Shown here one piece after another: positions 1 to 11,861 of a stretch of DNA of 64,000 nt. The notes below the pieces were generated by a model. That model searched no databases and was not told where the DNA came from. It saw only the letters and a list, made by a program, of their open reading frames with translations. Source of the DNA: Stomorhina lunata (taxonomy: Eukaryota > Arthropoda > Insecta > Diptera > Rhiniidae); assembly GCA_933228675.1 (NCBI GenBank), contig OW121743.1, positions 111,161,468 to 111,225,467 of the forward strand, written 5' to 3'. Every line of letters begins with the position of its first letter. Positions within the stretch are counted from its first letter, which is position 1. Both the position numbers and the translations under genes were made by a program.

Positions 1-1364
1 CAGAAAAAGTTATTTCCAAAACGACTGCTTGGATTTAACAACTAATTGGTTTCCCTGAAAGATAATTTTGTTGTCGAATTTAGGTTTTTTACTACGTTCA
101 AGAAAGTAAACAGTTTTCGAGTTATGCGAATATTTATTGCGCAACTTTTTCTATTTATTTTATAACATTATATCTCGAAAACTAGAGCTAACCCTAATAA
201 ACGGTTAGCACAATTGAATTCAGCGTACTCGATATATCTTTACCCACTAGGTCTCCCGTTCGTCGGGTTTTTCAACTAGCACAGTGTTATTATTGACTAA
301 TTTCAAAACTCCTAAAATTATGCAATATTTTTTCTCACAAAAACATGTTAACTTCATTTTTGAGAATTCTAAAAGAAAAAAAGAATATTTTTAAAAAAAT
401 AAGCTTAAATGCTTAATTTAATAAGACTTTATCAGTTTGGCTTCTAAAAGTATGCTACAAATTTTTGTAAAGAAATTTCATTAATTTTCTTTCAAACCGA
501 TTAAATAAATCTGTTGACTGTTTAAGACGTGTAATTCTCAGAAGCTAACAATTTTTTATTTCATTAGCATGACCCCCCTAATGTCTACAGTCTCACCAAA
601 AGAAAAGTCATTTACCAAAAAAACTTTATTTTCCTAATTTCGTATCAGCTTCATAAATTACCAGCTTTTAAATGGCTTCATAAAATTTTACCAAAAATAT
701 AAATTTTCCAAAACATACTAAAATAAATGTTATACAAATTGTAATTCCATAAAGTTTATTACAAAATTTACTCATGCTCCTTTTTTATATTTTTTTATAG
801 TCAAACATGATAAAAATAAAATCATGTAAAATAAATATTTTTTAAAAATCCTTGAAGTTATAATCAAGAAACTGGGAATGTTTGTGTGTGTATGCGTGTG
901 TATGTGTGTGTGTGAAGACGAGAGCAAGAGAGAAGGAGAACACGTGTATAAGCCCAGTAGTTTAAAAAGGGAGATTTACTTTACAAGTTAGTTAATATAG
1001 TTCACATGGAATTTTATAAAAAAATAAAACTTTTACAAAATTAGATGAGATTACAAAAAAATCAACTTTTGTTGGATCAAGCCTTATTTAGGGAATCATC
1101 AACAATTTTATATTTTTAAGATTTTTTAAACAAAATTCTAATATCAAAAATTCATATTCCAAATTAAGACAATTTTCTCAATAATTCGGTTTTATCCCAT
1201 AAATATAAATGAGGCTCCTTTCAGTTTGAGGCATATTTAATTATTATCGCTAGTTTTTTCGATTTTTACTAAAAATCAATTTATTCTTAATTTGACTTAT
1301 ATAACTTTTCACTAAAAACCAAAAAATCATTGGTCAAATTGTCGTATTCTATAGAAATTTTTTA
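1..1364. other. AT-rich intergenic DNA, no gene seen
   Basis: No convincing coding region on either strand: stops are frequent and there is no codon-like composition. The only structured part is a short GT microsatellite near 882-914. It could be intergenic or intronic DNA. Confidence 0.6.
882..914. repeat. (GT)n microsatellite
   Basis: An imperfect GT run interrupted by TATGC and TATG, followed by a short purine (AG-rich) stretch to about 935. It is a simple repeat with no evident function. Confidence 0.8.
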
Positions 1365-4310
1365 TCAAACATTTTTCTATAGAAATTTTACAGAAATTTA
1401 AAAATCATCAAAAATTTTTCTAAAGAAATTTTTTTTATCAAAAATGTTTCTATAAAAAATTTTTTTATTAAATATTTTTTTATCAAACATTTTGCTATAG
1501 AAAATTTTTTTCTCAAAAATTTTTCAATAGAAAATTTTCTTATCAAAAATTTTTCTATCGAAAATTTTTTTATCAAAAATTTTTCTATCGAAAATTTTTC
1601 TATAAAAAAGTTTTTTTTAGAAAATTTTTTTATCAAAAGTTTTTCTATAAAAATTTTTTTATAAAAAAAAAAAAAAATTAATTTTTCTATAGAAAATTTT
1701 TTTATCAAAAGTTTGTCTCAAAATCAAAAATTTTTCAATAGAAAACTTATTTATCAAAAATTTTTCTATAAAAAAGTTTTCTATCAACAATTTTTTTTAT
1801 CAAAAATTTTCTTAAGAAAATTTTTTAATTAAAAATTTTTCTATAAAAAACTTTTTATAGAAAATTTTTTTATCAACAATTTTTCTATAAAAAAGTTAAG
1901 ATCAACAATTTTTTATAGAAGATTTTTTATCAAACATTTTTCTATAAAAAATTTGTTTATCAAAGATTTTTCTATAGAAAATTTTTTTATCAAAAATTTT
2001 TAAGTAAAAAAATTTTTTATCAAAAATTTTTATGTAAAAAAATTTTTTATAGAAAAGTTTTCTTATAGAAAAATAATTTTTTCTATAGAAATTTTTTAAA
2101 ATTTTTCTATAGAAAATTTTTTTATTAAAAATTTTTCTATATAAAAGTTTTTATAGAAAATTTTTTTATTTAAAATTTTTCTATAAAAAAGTTTTTTTTT
2201 AGAAAATTTTTTTATCAAAAGTTTTTCTATAAAAATTTTTTTATAAAAAAAAAAAAAAAAATTAATTTTTCTATAGAAAATTTTTTTATGAAACATTTGT
2301 CTCAAAATCAAAAATTTTTCAATAGAAAACTTATTTATCAAAAATTTTTCTATAAAAAAGTTTTCTATCAACATTTTTTTTTATCAAAAATTTTCTTAAG
2401 AAAATTTTTTAATTAAAAATTTTTCTATAAAAAACTTTTTATAGAAAATTTTTTTATCAAAAATTTTTCTATAAAAAAGTTTAGATCAACAATTTTTTTA
2501 TAAAAGATTTTTTATCAAACATTTTTCTATAGAAAATTTGTTTATCAAAGATTTTTCTATAGAAAAATTTGTATGTAAAAAAATTTTTTCTATAGAAAAT
2601 TTTTTTATTAAAAATTTTTCTATATAAAAGTTTTTATAGAAAATTTTTTTATCAAAAATTTTTCTATAAAAATTTTTTTTATAGAAAAGTTTTCTTATAG
2701 AAAAATAATTTTTTCTATAGAAAATTTTTTTAAATTTTTCTTTAGAAAATTTTTTTATTAAAAATTTTTTTTTTTTTTTTGATAAAAAAAATATTTATAG
2801 AAAAATTTTTTTCTATAAAAATTTTTTTTATCAAAAAAAAAAAAATTTTAATTTTTCTATAGAAATTTTTTTTTATCAAAAATTTGTCTCAAAATTAAAA
2901 ATTATCAAAAATTTTCAATAGAAAATTTTTTTATCAAAAATTTTTCTATAAAAAAGTTTTCTATCAAAAATTTTTTTATCAAAAGTTTTCTTAAGAAAAT
3001 TTTTTAATTAAAAATTTTTCTATAAAAAACTTTTTATAGAAAATTTTTTTTATCAAAAATTCTTCTAGAAAAAAGTTTTTGATCAACATTTTTTTATAGA
3101 AGATTTTTTATCAAACATTTTTCTATAGAAAATTTGTTAATCAACAATTTTTCTATACGAATTTTTTTTATCAAAAATTTTTTATCAAAAATTTTTATAT
3201 AAAAAAAGTTTTTATAGAAAAGTTTTCTTATAGAAAAATTATTTTTTCTATAGAAAATTTTTTACATTTTTCTATAGAAAATTTTTTACATTTTTCTATA
3301 GAAAATTTTTTACATTTTTCTATAGAAAATTTTTTTATTAAAAATTTTTCTATTTAATAGTTTTTATAGAAAATTTTTTTATCAAAAATTTTTCTATAAA
3401 AAGTTTTTGATTAACAACTTTTTTATAGAAAACTTTTTTATCAATCATTTTTATATAGAAAATTTTTTATCAAAAATTTTTCTATAAAAATTTTTTTATC
3501 AAAAATTTTTTATCAAAAATTTTTCTATAAAAAATTTTTTATGGAAAAGTCTTCTTATAGAAAAATAATTTTTTCTATAGAAAATTTTTTTTTAATTTTT
3601 CTATAGGAATTTTTTTTTATTAAAAATTTTTCTATTAAATTTTTTATAGAAAATTTTTTTTTATCAACCAAGTTTTTGATCAAAAATTTTTTTATAGAAA
3701 ATTTATTTATCAAACATTTTTCTATAGAAAATTTGTTTATTAAAAAATTTTTCTATAGAAAATTTTTTTTATAAAAAATTTTTCTATAGAAAATTTTTTT
3801 ATCAAAAATTTTTTATTAACAATTTTTTATCAAAAATTTTTCTATAAAAAATTTTTTTATAGAAAAGTTTTCTTATAGAAAAATATATTTTTCTATAGAA
3901 TTTTTTTTATGTCAAAAATTTTTCTATAGAAAATTTTTTTATTAAAAATTTTTATTAGAAAATTTTTTTACCAAACATTTTTCTATAGAAAATTTTTTTA
4001 TCAAAAATTTTTTTTATTAAAAATTTTTCTATAGACAATTTTTTTTTCAAAAAATTTTCTTTAGAAAATGTGTAATCAAAAATTTTGCTAAAGAAAATTT
4101 TTCTATAGAAAGTTTTTTTTATCAAGAAATTTTTCTTTGGAAAATCTGTAGATATTCCTATCGAAAATTTTTCCATAGCAAAATATTTTTATCGAAAATT
4201 ATTCTACACAAAAAAATTTTTATCGAACATTTTTTTGAGAACATTTTTTGATAGAAAAATATTGTTATCCAAAATTTTCACAGAAAATAATTTTTTATCG
4301 AAAAATTAAA
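1365..4310. repeat. AT satellite, 29-30 bp unit (spacer TTATCAAAA)
   Basis: About 2.9 kb of degenerate tandem repeats. The unit is roughly AAAATTTTTCTATAG plus AAAATTTTTTTATC. The palindrome TTTTCTATAGAAAA recurs throughout. A longer period is visible: the marker TTTGTCTCAAAAT occurs at about 1712, 2296 and 2883 (spacings 584 and 587 bp), and CTTAAGAAAATTTTTTAATT occurs at about 1811, 2395 and 3000. The array therefore contains three tandem copies of a block of about 0.59 kb. Open frames on the minus strand here (for example 1388-1708) encode only repeated Lys/Phe/Ile-rich peptides and are artefacts of the repeat. Confidence 0.9.
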
Positions 4311-4399
4311 AAAAAAAAAAATTTTTAAAGTATATTTGTTTATCTAAAAAATCTAAAATTGTTTAATATTAGAATTTATTTCTGTTTTGAAAAATATTT

Positions 4400-4710
4400 C
4401 CAATTCGTATACAACATATATAATTCTCCGACAACATTCCAATTGTAATAAGGGATACTTCTCTCAGATAATGAGCTGCATCCGATTCTAGTTTTTGGAC
4501 TTTAGTTTAGAAAGGGACCTACGTTTTAACACCGACTCCGAACGGCAAATGCATTAGTTAGAGATGTGTTACATAGCCTAATACTCAATAACCAGTGGCT
4601 AGCTGAGTTATGAGGTGAACCGCCGCTTTTTTGTGAATCTGGCCGGGGATTGAACTTGGAACCTCTGGTATACTAGGCAGATGACTAACCTGCTATACCA
4701 CGGCGATTCA
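4400..4710 (-). mobile_element. tRNA-derived SINE
   Basis: Read on the minus strand it starts with a tRNA-like head (4634-4710) and continues into a non-repetitive body of about 230 bp that is more GC-rich than its surroundings. The body ends in AT-rich sequence near 4400. A tRNA head followed by an unrelated body is the usual layout of an insect SINE. The body end and any target duplication are uncertain, so the family assignment is an inference. Confidence 0.6.
4634..4710 (-). ncRNA. tRNA-like SINE head with pol III A and B boxes
   Basis: 77 nt. The ends pair as an acceptor stem (TGAATC with GATTCA). An A-box-like TGGTATAGCAGG and a B-box-like GTTCAATCC lie at tRNA-like spacing. The anticodon stem TCTG/CAGA is short, its loop is not a clean 7-mer, and the T stem has mismatches. 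It is therefore not a convincing functional tRNA but could still direct pol III transcription. Confidence 0.6.
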
Positions 4711-4920
4711 CTATTTCAAACAATGTTCGAGCTAATATTTCTTTGTTACTTCGAATTTTATATTGTATTGATATAAATTGGAGTTTTATTAATGATCGTG
4801 ATATTTACGAAAATTATAAAAATTCTTCGGCTTCTGGTAGTATGGGCTGCCTAAGTCTGGGTATGTTACACAACATATAAGAAAAATTTGTTAAGTTGTT
4901 GGTCCATATTTGATCTTAGT

Positions 4921-4974
4921 AGTGAAGGGTCTCATATAGCCGAGCTTGACCGACTTTAGCTTTTCTTACTTTTT
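4921..4974 (+). mobile_element. 3'-end fragment of the TTATACCC repeat family
   Basis: GTGAAGGGTCTCATATAGCC, then a GACCGAC-type half hairpin and TTCTTACTTTTT, match the ends of the longer copies that finish near 19341 and 31066. Only the terminus is recognisable here. Confidence 0.65.
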
Positions 4975-6060
4975 AAATTATTATATTTATACCAAAAATT
5001 ATTATGTTGGACCACAAATTTAATTTTTCAACCTTTACCATAAAAAATATTTTTTAAATAATTCATTTCCAATAAATAAATATTACATTTTACCACAAAT
5101 TTCATTTTTTTTTATCAAAAATGTTAACCTTTTACCAAAATAGTACATTTGACCGAAAAATTCTAGGTTTGTCAACAAAGAAAACGTGCGTCAAATTAAG
5201 AAAACATGTTATTTTTTCGATCATGCTTAGTTTTGAACAATATTCTATTTTTTATATGAAAAATCTTAATTTCTTTTAAATCAATAAATTTGCCTCAAAT
5301 CAAGAAAATAAGTTTATTTTTAACCAAATTTAAATTTTTATTTAAAAAATCTTGAATTTTTAAAAAAGCAATAATGTCAAATACAGAAAAAAAGTTTTTT
5401 TTGAGATGCTTGACCAAATTATATTTCTTATATGAAAATCTAAAAATATCTTAAATTGCTTGCAAATCGGTTAATAAATGTCAAAAGAAAATATGTTATA
5501 TTGAGAAATGTCGCCTTAGCTGTAAAACTACTGGTATAACCAAAATCTTAATATTTACAAGTATGGGTTTCTATATCAACATCTGTATGTAAATATACAC
5601 ATACACACATGTACATAAAGTATCAACACTTATGAATTTATTTTTAACATTTCTCATAAACTTTTAGCTGTTTTCTACTTATAGGATTGATTAAAAAGTT
5701 TGTTTTCCTCTCCAAAAAAAAAAACTTTTTCCTTTAATTATAATTAAATATGTTTGTATGTATGTGGTGGCAAAGGAACTGAGGAGGAAAAGTGTTTTCA
5801 CAAATTTAAGTTTTTTTTGCACTTGTTGAATATTTATGATAAAAATATAAAAATATTTTAATTAATAGCTGAAATATAAATAAAAAATTAATAAATCTTT
5901 ATACCGAAAAACAAAGGTAATGAAGGATAGGTAAAGAATAATAATCTCTTATAAGAAGGATGGAATGATGTGTATGGAATGATGTGTATAAAGAGGAAAC
6001 TTAAAACATTCATATTTTCTTTCTGTTCATTAGAGATTATAAGTTATCGTATTGTGGTTA
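4975..6060. other. AT-rich DNA, no gene seen
   Basis: There is no sustained open frame or recognisable motif. Short A- and T-rich stretches resemble decayed satellite units around 5000-5450. Confidence 0.55.
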
Positions 6061-6064
6061 TTAG

Positions 6065-7790
6065 TAGTAATTTTTTTTTTCAAAAATTTACTTTTTATAG
6101 GAAATTTTTCAAAAATTTACTTTTTATAGGAAATTTTTCTAAAATTTACTTTTGTAGGAAATTTTTCAAAAATTTACTTTTTTAAGAAATTTTTCAAAAA
6201 TTTACTTTTTATAGGAAATTTTTAAAAAATTAACTATTTAAAGGAAATTTTTCAAAAATTAACTTTTTATAGGAAATTTTTCTAAAATTTACTTTTGTAG
6301 GAAATTTTTCAAAAATTTACTTTTTTAAGAAATTTTTCAAAAATTTACTTTTTATAGGAAATTTTTAAAAAATTAACTATTTAAAGGAAATTTTTCAAAA
6401 ATTAACTTTTTATAGGAAATTTTTCAAAAATTTACTTTTTATAGGAAATTTTTCAAAAATTTACTTTTAAAAGGAAATTTTTCAAAAATTTACTTTTTAC
6501 AGGAAATTCTTCAAAAATTTACTTTTTATAGGAAATTTTTCAAAAATTTACTTTTAATAGGAAATTTTTCAAAAATTTACTTTTTATAGGAAATTTTTCA
6601 AAAATTTACTTTTTATAGGAAATTTTTCAAAAATTTACTTTTTATAGGAAATTTTTCAAAAATTTACTTTTTATAGGAAATTTTTCAAAAATTTACTTTT
6701 TTATAGGAAATTTTTCAAAAATTTACTTTTTATAGAAAATTTTTCAAAAAATTTACTTTTTATAGGAAATTTTTCAAAAATTTACTATTTATAGGAAATT
6801 TTTTCAAAAATTTACTATTTATAGGAAATTTTTTCAAAAATTTACTTTTTATAGGAAATTTTTCAAAAATTTACTTTTTATAGGAAATTTTTCAAAAATT
6901 TACTTTTAATAGGAAATTTTTCAAAAATTTACTTTTTATAGGAAATTTTTTAAAAATTTACTTTTTATAGGAAATTTTTCAAAAATTTACTTTTTATAGG
7001 AAATTTTTCAAAAATTTACTTTTTATAGGAAATTTTTCAAAAATTAACAATTTAAAGGAAATTTTTCAAAAATTTACTTTTTATAGGAAATTTTTCAAAA
7101 ATTTACTTTTTATAGGAAATTTTTCAAAAATTTACTTTTTATAGGAAATTTTTTCAAAAATTTACTTTTTATAGGAAATTTTTTAAAAATTTACTTTTTA
7201 TAGGAAATTTTTCAAAAATTTACTTTTTATAGGAAATTTTTCAAAAATTTACTTTTTATAGGAAATTTTTCAAAAATTTACTTTTTATAGGAAATTTTTC
7301 AAAAATTTACTTTTTATAGGAAATTTTTCAAAAATTTACTTTTTATAGGAAATTTTTCAAAAATTTACTTTTTATAGGAAATTTTTCAAAAATTTACTTT
7401 TTATAGGAAATTTTTCAAAAATTTACTTTTTATAGGAAATTTTTCAAAAATTTACTTTTTATAGGAAATTTTTCAAAAATTTACTTTTTATAGGAAATTT
7501 TTCAAAAATTTACTTTTTATAGGAAATTTTTCAAAAATTTACTTTTAATAGGAAATTTTTCAAAAATTTACTTTTATAGGAAATTTTTTAAAAATTTACT
7601 TTTTATAGGAAATTTTTTTAAAAATTTACTTTTTATAGGAAATTTTTTTAAAAATTTACTTTTGTAGGAATTTTTTCAAAGATTTACTTTTTATAGGAAA
7701 TTTTTCAAAAATTTGCGTTTTATAGGAATTTTTTTTCGAAAATTTACTTTTTATAGGAATTTTGCTATAAAAAATATTTGGCAAAATTTT
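6065..7790 (+). repeat. 29-bp AT satellite, about 58 units
   Basis: Tandem 29-bp unit, TTTTTCAAAAATTTAC followed by TTTTTATAGGAAA. Most central units are nearly identical. The left edge contains a higher-order block of about five units (about 143 bp; marker TCTAAAATTT at 6138 and 6281), and the right edge decays gradually. It is the same unit as the array at 20741-23700, in the opposite orientation. Confidence 0.95.
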
Positions 7791-8183
7791 TTGAAAAAAA
7801 ATTATTCGTGATGAAAAAAAAAATATTTGTTTCAATATGGGATAAGTTTTGCCTGAAATAGTAAATGCCTTTTTTATTAGACACACTCTTTAAAACTGTA
7901 TAAACTCATTCTGGTAATCATCATCATTATTGCCATAAAAGTTTCTTATGAATTTGTTACTTTTGTTACAATTTAACTCATTGACAACAAAATAAAACGT
8001 CTTCGTCGTTGTTTTTGCTGTACATGAAACTTTAATTATTTAAACTATCAAACAACTAAACTATTGTAATGTTAGTTGCAGTTAAGAAACAGATAAGACC
8101 AAACAGCTAAAGGATAAGTTCAACAAAAAAAAAACTTTTGAGAACTTGTTTGGTTGTATCTTCTAGAGTTTTTGTACTCGTAT
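7791..8183. other. Unique AT-rich DNA, no gene seen
   Basis: Lies between the satellite and the hAT element. Nothing recognisable. Confidence 0.5.
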
Positions 8184-8468
8184 ACGAGTACCAGAGCTTC
8201 GAAAGGCTTAATTAAATATTAGCTTAATTCCTAGGAATTCAAAAATGATTTAACAATACCTTAAGTTTAATTCCCATAAAACAATTAAAAAAAATATGTT
8301 GATTTTTAATTCTTAGTGAATTGATTCACATGGGAATTTAAAATCAACTTGAATGAATAAAATGTTTCTTCATTCCTCTACTCCAATTTGAATTAACATT
8401 TTTTATTCTTAATTAAAACCAGTCCAAATTGAATTAAAATATTTTTTGGTAATTCATTTTGTGCATAT

Positions 8469-8794
8469 CATTAGGGTGGATATAAACTAAAGATACTTGA
8501 TTTTAAATCAAAAACTTTAATTCTGACTTTTTCGAGGGAAAAATTTTTTAAACTATACCACTCATTGAATAAAAGTATATCAAATCAAAAAACGAAAATT
8601 TAAGTTTTAATTTATAGGGTATTATTGGATCAAGTGCGATATACATTTTTTGTAAAAACCCTAGATATAAAATAGAACAAAATTTATCATAACCTATTAA
8701 AATATTCTTATGTTTTATCAGAAAGCATACACATTTAATAAAAGTATGCATGTATTCTTTAATGTTCGTTCAAAAAAACGGAACTACCCTAATG
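8469..8794. mobile_element. Possible Tc1/mariner-type MITE
   Basis: The 326-bp segment begins CATTAGGGT and ends ACCCTAATG. The repeat is short (9 bp) and compatible with a TA target duplication within it. A 67-aa minus-strand open frame inside has no recognisable features. The call is an inference from the ends alone. Confidence 0.4.
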
Positions 8795-9232
8795 TGGCTA
8801 TTTCACCGCAAACTTGTGTATATTTTGCATTTATTTGTTAAACTATAACTTTTAAAAGATATTTAGATATGCAGGAATATAGTAATATTAATGGTCTTTC
8901 GTTTATAATGACCTAATCTTTACCAGAAATTCAATCAGTGAAGGAATCTGCTTAATTAAAAATTTTTTCTAAAAAAATTTATAAAAATAATTTGTTTTTT
9001 GTGACATTAGTTTTTGTAAATACATACATATACATGTAAAATGTGCTAATATGTAAGAGTATATTATCTCTGGTTTTGTTGTGTTGCTGCGAAATAATGG
9101 ATTTTATATGTTTTCGAATCTGGATGAGATTATAGATTATGTGTACAAAAAATCTTTAGTTTTATGTGTATCTATATTTTATTTTAAATAGTTTTTCTGA
9201 TCTTATGACCAATAACAAGGAATTTTTTTTTA

Positions 9233-9548
9233 AAGTTTTACTGTAGTGTATTGCACTAAGAATCCCAATTTATTACAATTATTTATTATTGTAATAAATA
9301 GTTTTTTGATAAAACCAAAAAATGTTGGTGGGGAAACCTTTCCTCGACGCGTTTCGATGGTTGATTAGACCATCTCATCAGGAGGATTATCCCTAATTCT
9401 AGACAGAGTGAAAACCTCACATTATGTATAATCTGAGGGACTGAATAAATACGAGTTATTATTGTGTCCAACAAATATCAACATAAAGCGAAGATTATCA
9501 TCCGAACAGAAACACACAAACATTTTTCAGTTTTATCATTTCTTTATT
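9233..9548 (-). mobile_element. Hammerhead-bearing element A (Penelope-like end)
   Basis: About 315 bp nearly identical to 11055-11374. On + it begins GTTTTACTGTAGTGTATTGC, contains the ribozyme on the minus strand, and runs to TTTATCATTTCTTTATT. It encodes no protein. Hammerheads at the termini of Penelope-like elements are established in the literature; assigning this element to them is an inference because no reverse transcriptase is seen. It is nested in the hAT element. Confidence 0.65.
9330..9393 (-). ncRNA. Type I hammerhead ribozyme A
   Basis: Read on minus: CUGAUGAG, a perfect 6-bp stem II (GAUGGU/ACCAUC, 7-nt loop), CGAAAC, then GCGUC with cleavage predicted after GUC (between 9346 and 9345). 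Stem I is CCUC/GAGG, extended across an internal loop by GGGA/UCCC. All conserved core positions are present. Stem III is only two pairs, but ACGCGU is self-complementary, so a dimeric fold is likely. Confidence 0.88.
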
Positions 9549-10332
9549 TTTTTAAATTTCGCCTAAGTCAACTTAATAAATTTTTGAATTTTTCTACAAA
9601 AATGTTATTTGTATATGCCCTGCAGTCTCTAAAAAACATCAGTCCCTTAGCAGGAAGATATATTACATAGCTGAGATACATACACAATTATGATGGAATT
9701 AGAATAAAATTACAAAATTCAGTACAATTAGAAAATGCATATATACATAAATATGTATATATGTCGATAATGAATAAATCACATTTTAATCATATGACTT
9801 TTCATACATGTTTTTTAGACAAACCAAGTCCACGGTTTTGTTAAAATCGAGATGGAAATCATCTCAGCTTAAAAACCCTTTTTTAACCCAATAACTTAAG
9901 AAAGAGTCATTTCTTTATCCTCTAAAATGGGGACTTTTTTTCATGGGTATTAAATGATATTTAATCCCTTATGCAATCCTGAAACTTATTTTATGGTTAA
10001 GGACTTGTTTCGTTGAGATTTATTTTATTCCGCTCATTTATAGGTATTATATATTTTGGAACTGTAGGGTTCGTTTGAATACATTTATTTTTGTATGCCT
10101 TTACAAAATGATTTGTTTATAAAATTTTTAATTATTTTTGTATAAGATTAAGAATTAAAATAATTTAAATTAAATCTAACTGATTTTAAATTCCCTAAGA
10201 ATTAATTCTTAAAAGTTAAGACTTATGACTTGATTCAGGTGAATGTATTATGGGAATGATATAAACACTAAAATAAATTTGATTTTAAAATATGGAATTA
10301 GGAATTGAGCCTTTCGAACCTCTGACGAGTAC

Positions 10333-11050
10333 TAGAATTTTCTTTCGTTTTGTTTGAAAAAAGGGGTTTCCGAATAAGTTGAAAGAAGTTTTTGCTGCTT
10401 ATTAAAAGTTTATTACTACCAACTTTTAGTTTTTGAATAGCTAAAAATAAATAAAATGAAGCAAACAATTGTGCAATTGCAGTTGTTTGAATATTTACAG
10501 AAAAAACGTATTTATTGTTTAAAGTGCCTTAAAGTTTTAATATATATTAAGAACTTATTGTTAACAAAAATCTTTTAAAAATAATTTAAAAAAATATTAA
10601 ATTATACTTAAATTTTATGATCATAGTTATAATAAAATAAAAGTATAGTATAGGTTAACTATATAGAATAGCTTTGATAATCCTGGTTAAAGTTGAAAGT
10701 GATTTTTAACAAAAAATTTACATAAGTGTAAATAAACCCTTTTATAGTTTTTTTTTCTTTGTATAATGAAATTTTACTCACGTTCTACTGAAGGCAGTCA
10801 TTCAGTCAGTTGGGTAAAATATTCTAGGTAATAACTGGAAAGATTAAATTGAAACTTTACGATAGCAGTAGAGAATATAAAATTCTAACTTTAAAAACAG
10901 TCTAAATAATCTAATATACACTTAATACACTGAAAGAAAAAACTACATTTGCATATATATATGTGTCTTATATTCTTAAAAGAGCAATAATTGATAAAAT
11001 TTTGATAAAATTTGGACAGTGGGTACTTTTTTTAAAATATAAATATATTT
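10333..11050. other. AT-rich DNA with a small repeat fragment
   Basis: No gene. About 10965-11025 matches the sequence that flanks the TIR element at 16825-17870 (AAGAGCAATAATTG and AAATTTGGACAGTGGGTA), so it is a fragment of that repeat family. Confidence 0.55.
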
Positions 11051-11152
11051 TTAAAAAGTTTTACTGTAGTGTATTGCACTAAGAATCCCAATTTATTACA
11101 ATTATTTATTATTGTAATAAATAGTTTTTTGATAAAACCAAAAAATGTTGGT

Positions 11153-11216
11153 GGGGAAACCTTTCCTCGACGCGTTTCGATGGTTGGTTAGACCATCTCA
11201 TCAGGAGGATTATCCC
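11153..11216 (-). ncRNA. Type I hammerhead ribozyme B
   Basis: Core identical to ribozyme A: CUGAUGAG, stem II GAUGGU/ACCAUC, CGAAAC and GUC. One loop-II change (T to C) separates it from A. Predicted cleavage lies between 11169 and 11168 on the minus strand. Confidence 0.88.
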
Positions 11217-11493
11217 TAATTCTAGACAGAGCGAAAACCTCACATTATGTATAATTTGAGGGACTGAATAAATACGAATTATTATTATTGTGTCCAACAA
11301 ATATCAACATAAAGCGCAGATTATCATCCGAACAGAAACACACAAACATTTTTCAGTTTTATCATTTCTTTATTTCCCACACTTTTGTTGTTGCTTTGTT
11401 GGCGACTAAGACAAAAGTGCTATAAAGGGGGTTCAAAGAAAGATTTAAATAAACAAAAGTTTATTTTAAAGCTTGGCACATGTGCAGCCGTAT

Positions 11494-11798
11494 ATTTATT
11501 AAAAAGGTTTATCAAAATTTGGGACATCAAACATTTAATTAAAAAAAAATTATACATAATGTGAGGTTTTCGCTCTGTCTAGAATTAGGGATAATCCTCC
11601 TGATGAGATGGTCTAACCAACCATCGAAACGCGTTGAGGAAAGGTTTCCCCACCAACATTTTTTGGTTTTATCAAAAAACTATTTATTACAATAATAAAT
11701 AATTGTAATAAATTGGGATTCTTAGTGCAATACACTACAGTAAAACTTTTTAATTAAATGTTTGATGTCCCAAATTTTGATAAACCTTTTTAATAAAT
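11494..11798. repeat. 47-bp inverted repeat flanking ribozyme unit C
   Basis: 11494-11540 and 11751-11798 are reverse complements with almost no differences. They contain TTTGGGACATCAAACATTTA and its complement. They bracket the + strand ribozyme unit, so the locus can form a large hairpin. Confidence 0.85.
11588..11651 (+). ncRNA. Type I hammerhead ribozyme C (GUU site)
   Basis: CUGAUGAG, stem II GAUGGU/ACCAUC, CGAAAC and stem I CCUC/GAGG are all intact. The cleavage triplet is GUU instead of GUC (11633-11635). U is allowed at position 17 but usually cleaves more slowly. The change also makes ACGCGUU, still leaving the self-complementary ACGCGU. Confidence 0.82.
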
Positions 11799-11861
11799 AT
11801 ATTTTATTTTAATTTTCATTAAAATATAAATTTTACTCACGATTTTAGATTTCCTTAATTA

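Larger units (their letters stand above)
8192..10324. mobile_element. Non-autonomous hAT transposon with 8-bp TSD
   Basis: Termini are inverted: the left end reads CAGAGCTTCGAAAGGCTTAA and the right end, reverse complemented, reads CAGAGGTTCGAAAGGCTCAA. The flanks carry a perfect 8-bp direct repeat, ACGAGTAC, at 8184-8191 and 10325-10332. A CAGRG terminus with an 8-bp target duplication is diagnostic of the hAT superfamily. No transposase frame is present, so the copy is non-autonomous. Two other elements are nested inside: a MITE-like element (8469-8794) and a hammerhead element (9233-9548). Confidence 0.88.
11055..11798. mobile_element. Hammerhead-bearing element B/C, inverted arrangement
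   Basis: The left unit (11055-11374, ribozyme on minus) matches element A. An internal segment of about 170 bp includes a hairpin (CACTTTTGT/ACAAAAGTG). The right unit (11548-11750) is an inverted copy with the ribozyme on plus. The right unit is bracketed by a long inverted repeat (11494-11540 and 11751-11798). Inverted, partly truncated ends are typical of Penelope-like insertions, but no reverse transcriptase is visible, so the class is inferred. Confidence 0.65.

Noticed and set aside
1388..4176. Lys/Phe/Ile-rich open frames on the minus strand
   Set aside because: They are translations of satellite units and change frame whenever the unit length changes.
4634..4710. Functional tRNA gene
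   Set aside because: The T stem has mismatches, the anticodon loop is not a clean 7-mer, and the sequence runs into a SINE-like body.
9286..11300. Conserved 60-aa frames containing NQPSKRVEERFPHQ and similar frames at 39-40 kb
   Set aside because: They overlap the hammerhead ribozymes. The conservation is explained by RNA structure and recent copying, and starts and ends are not shared.
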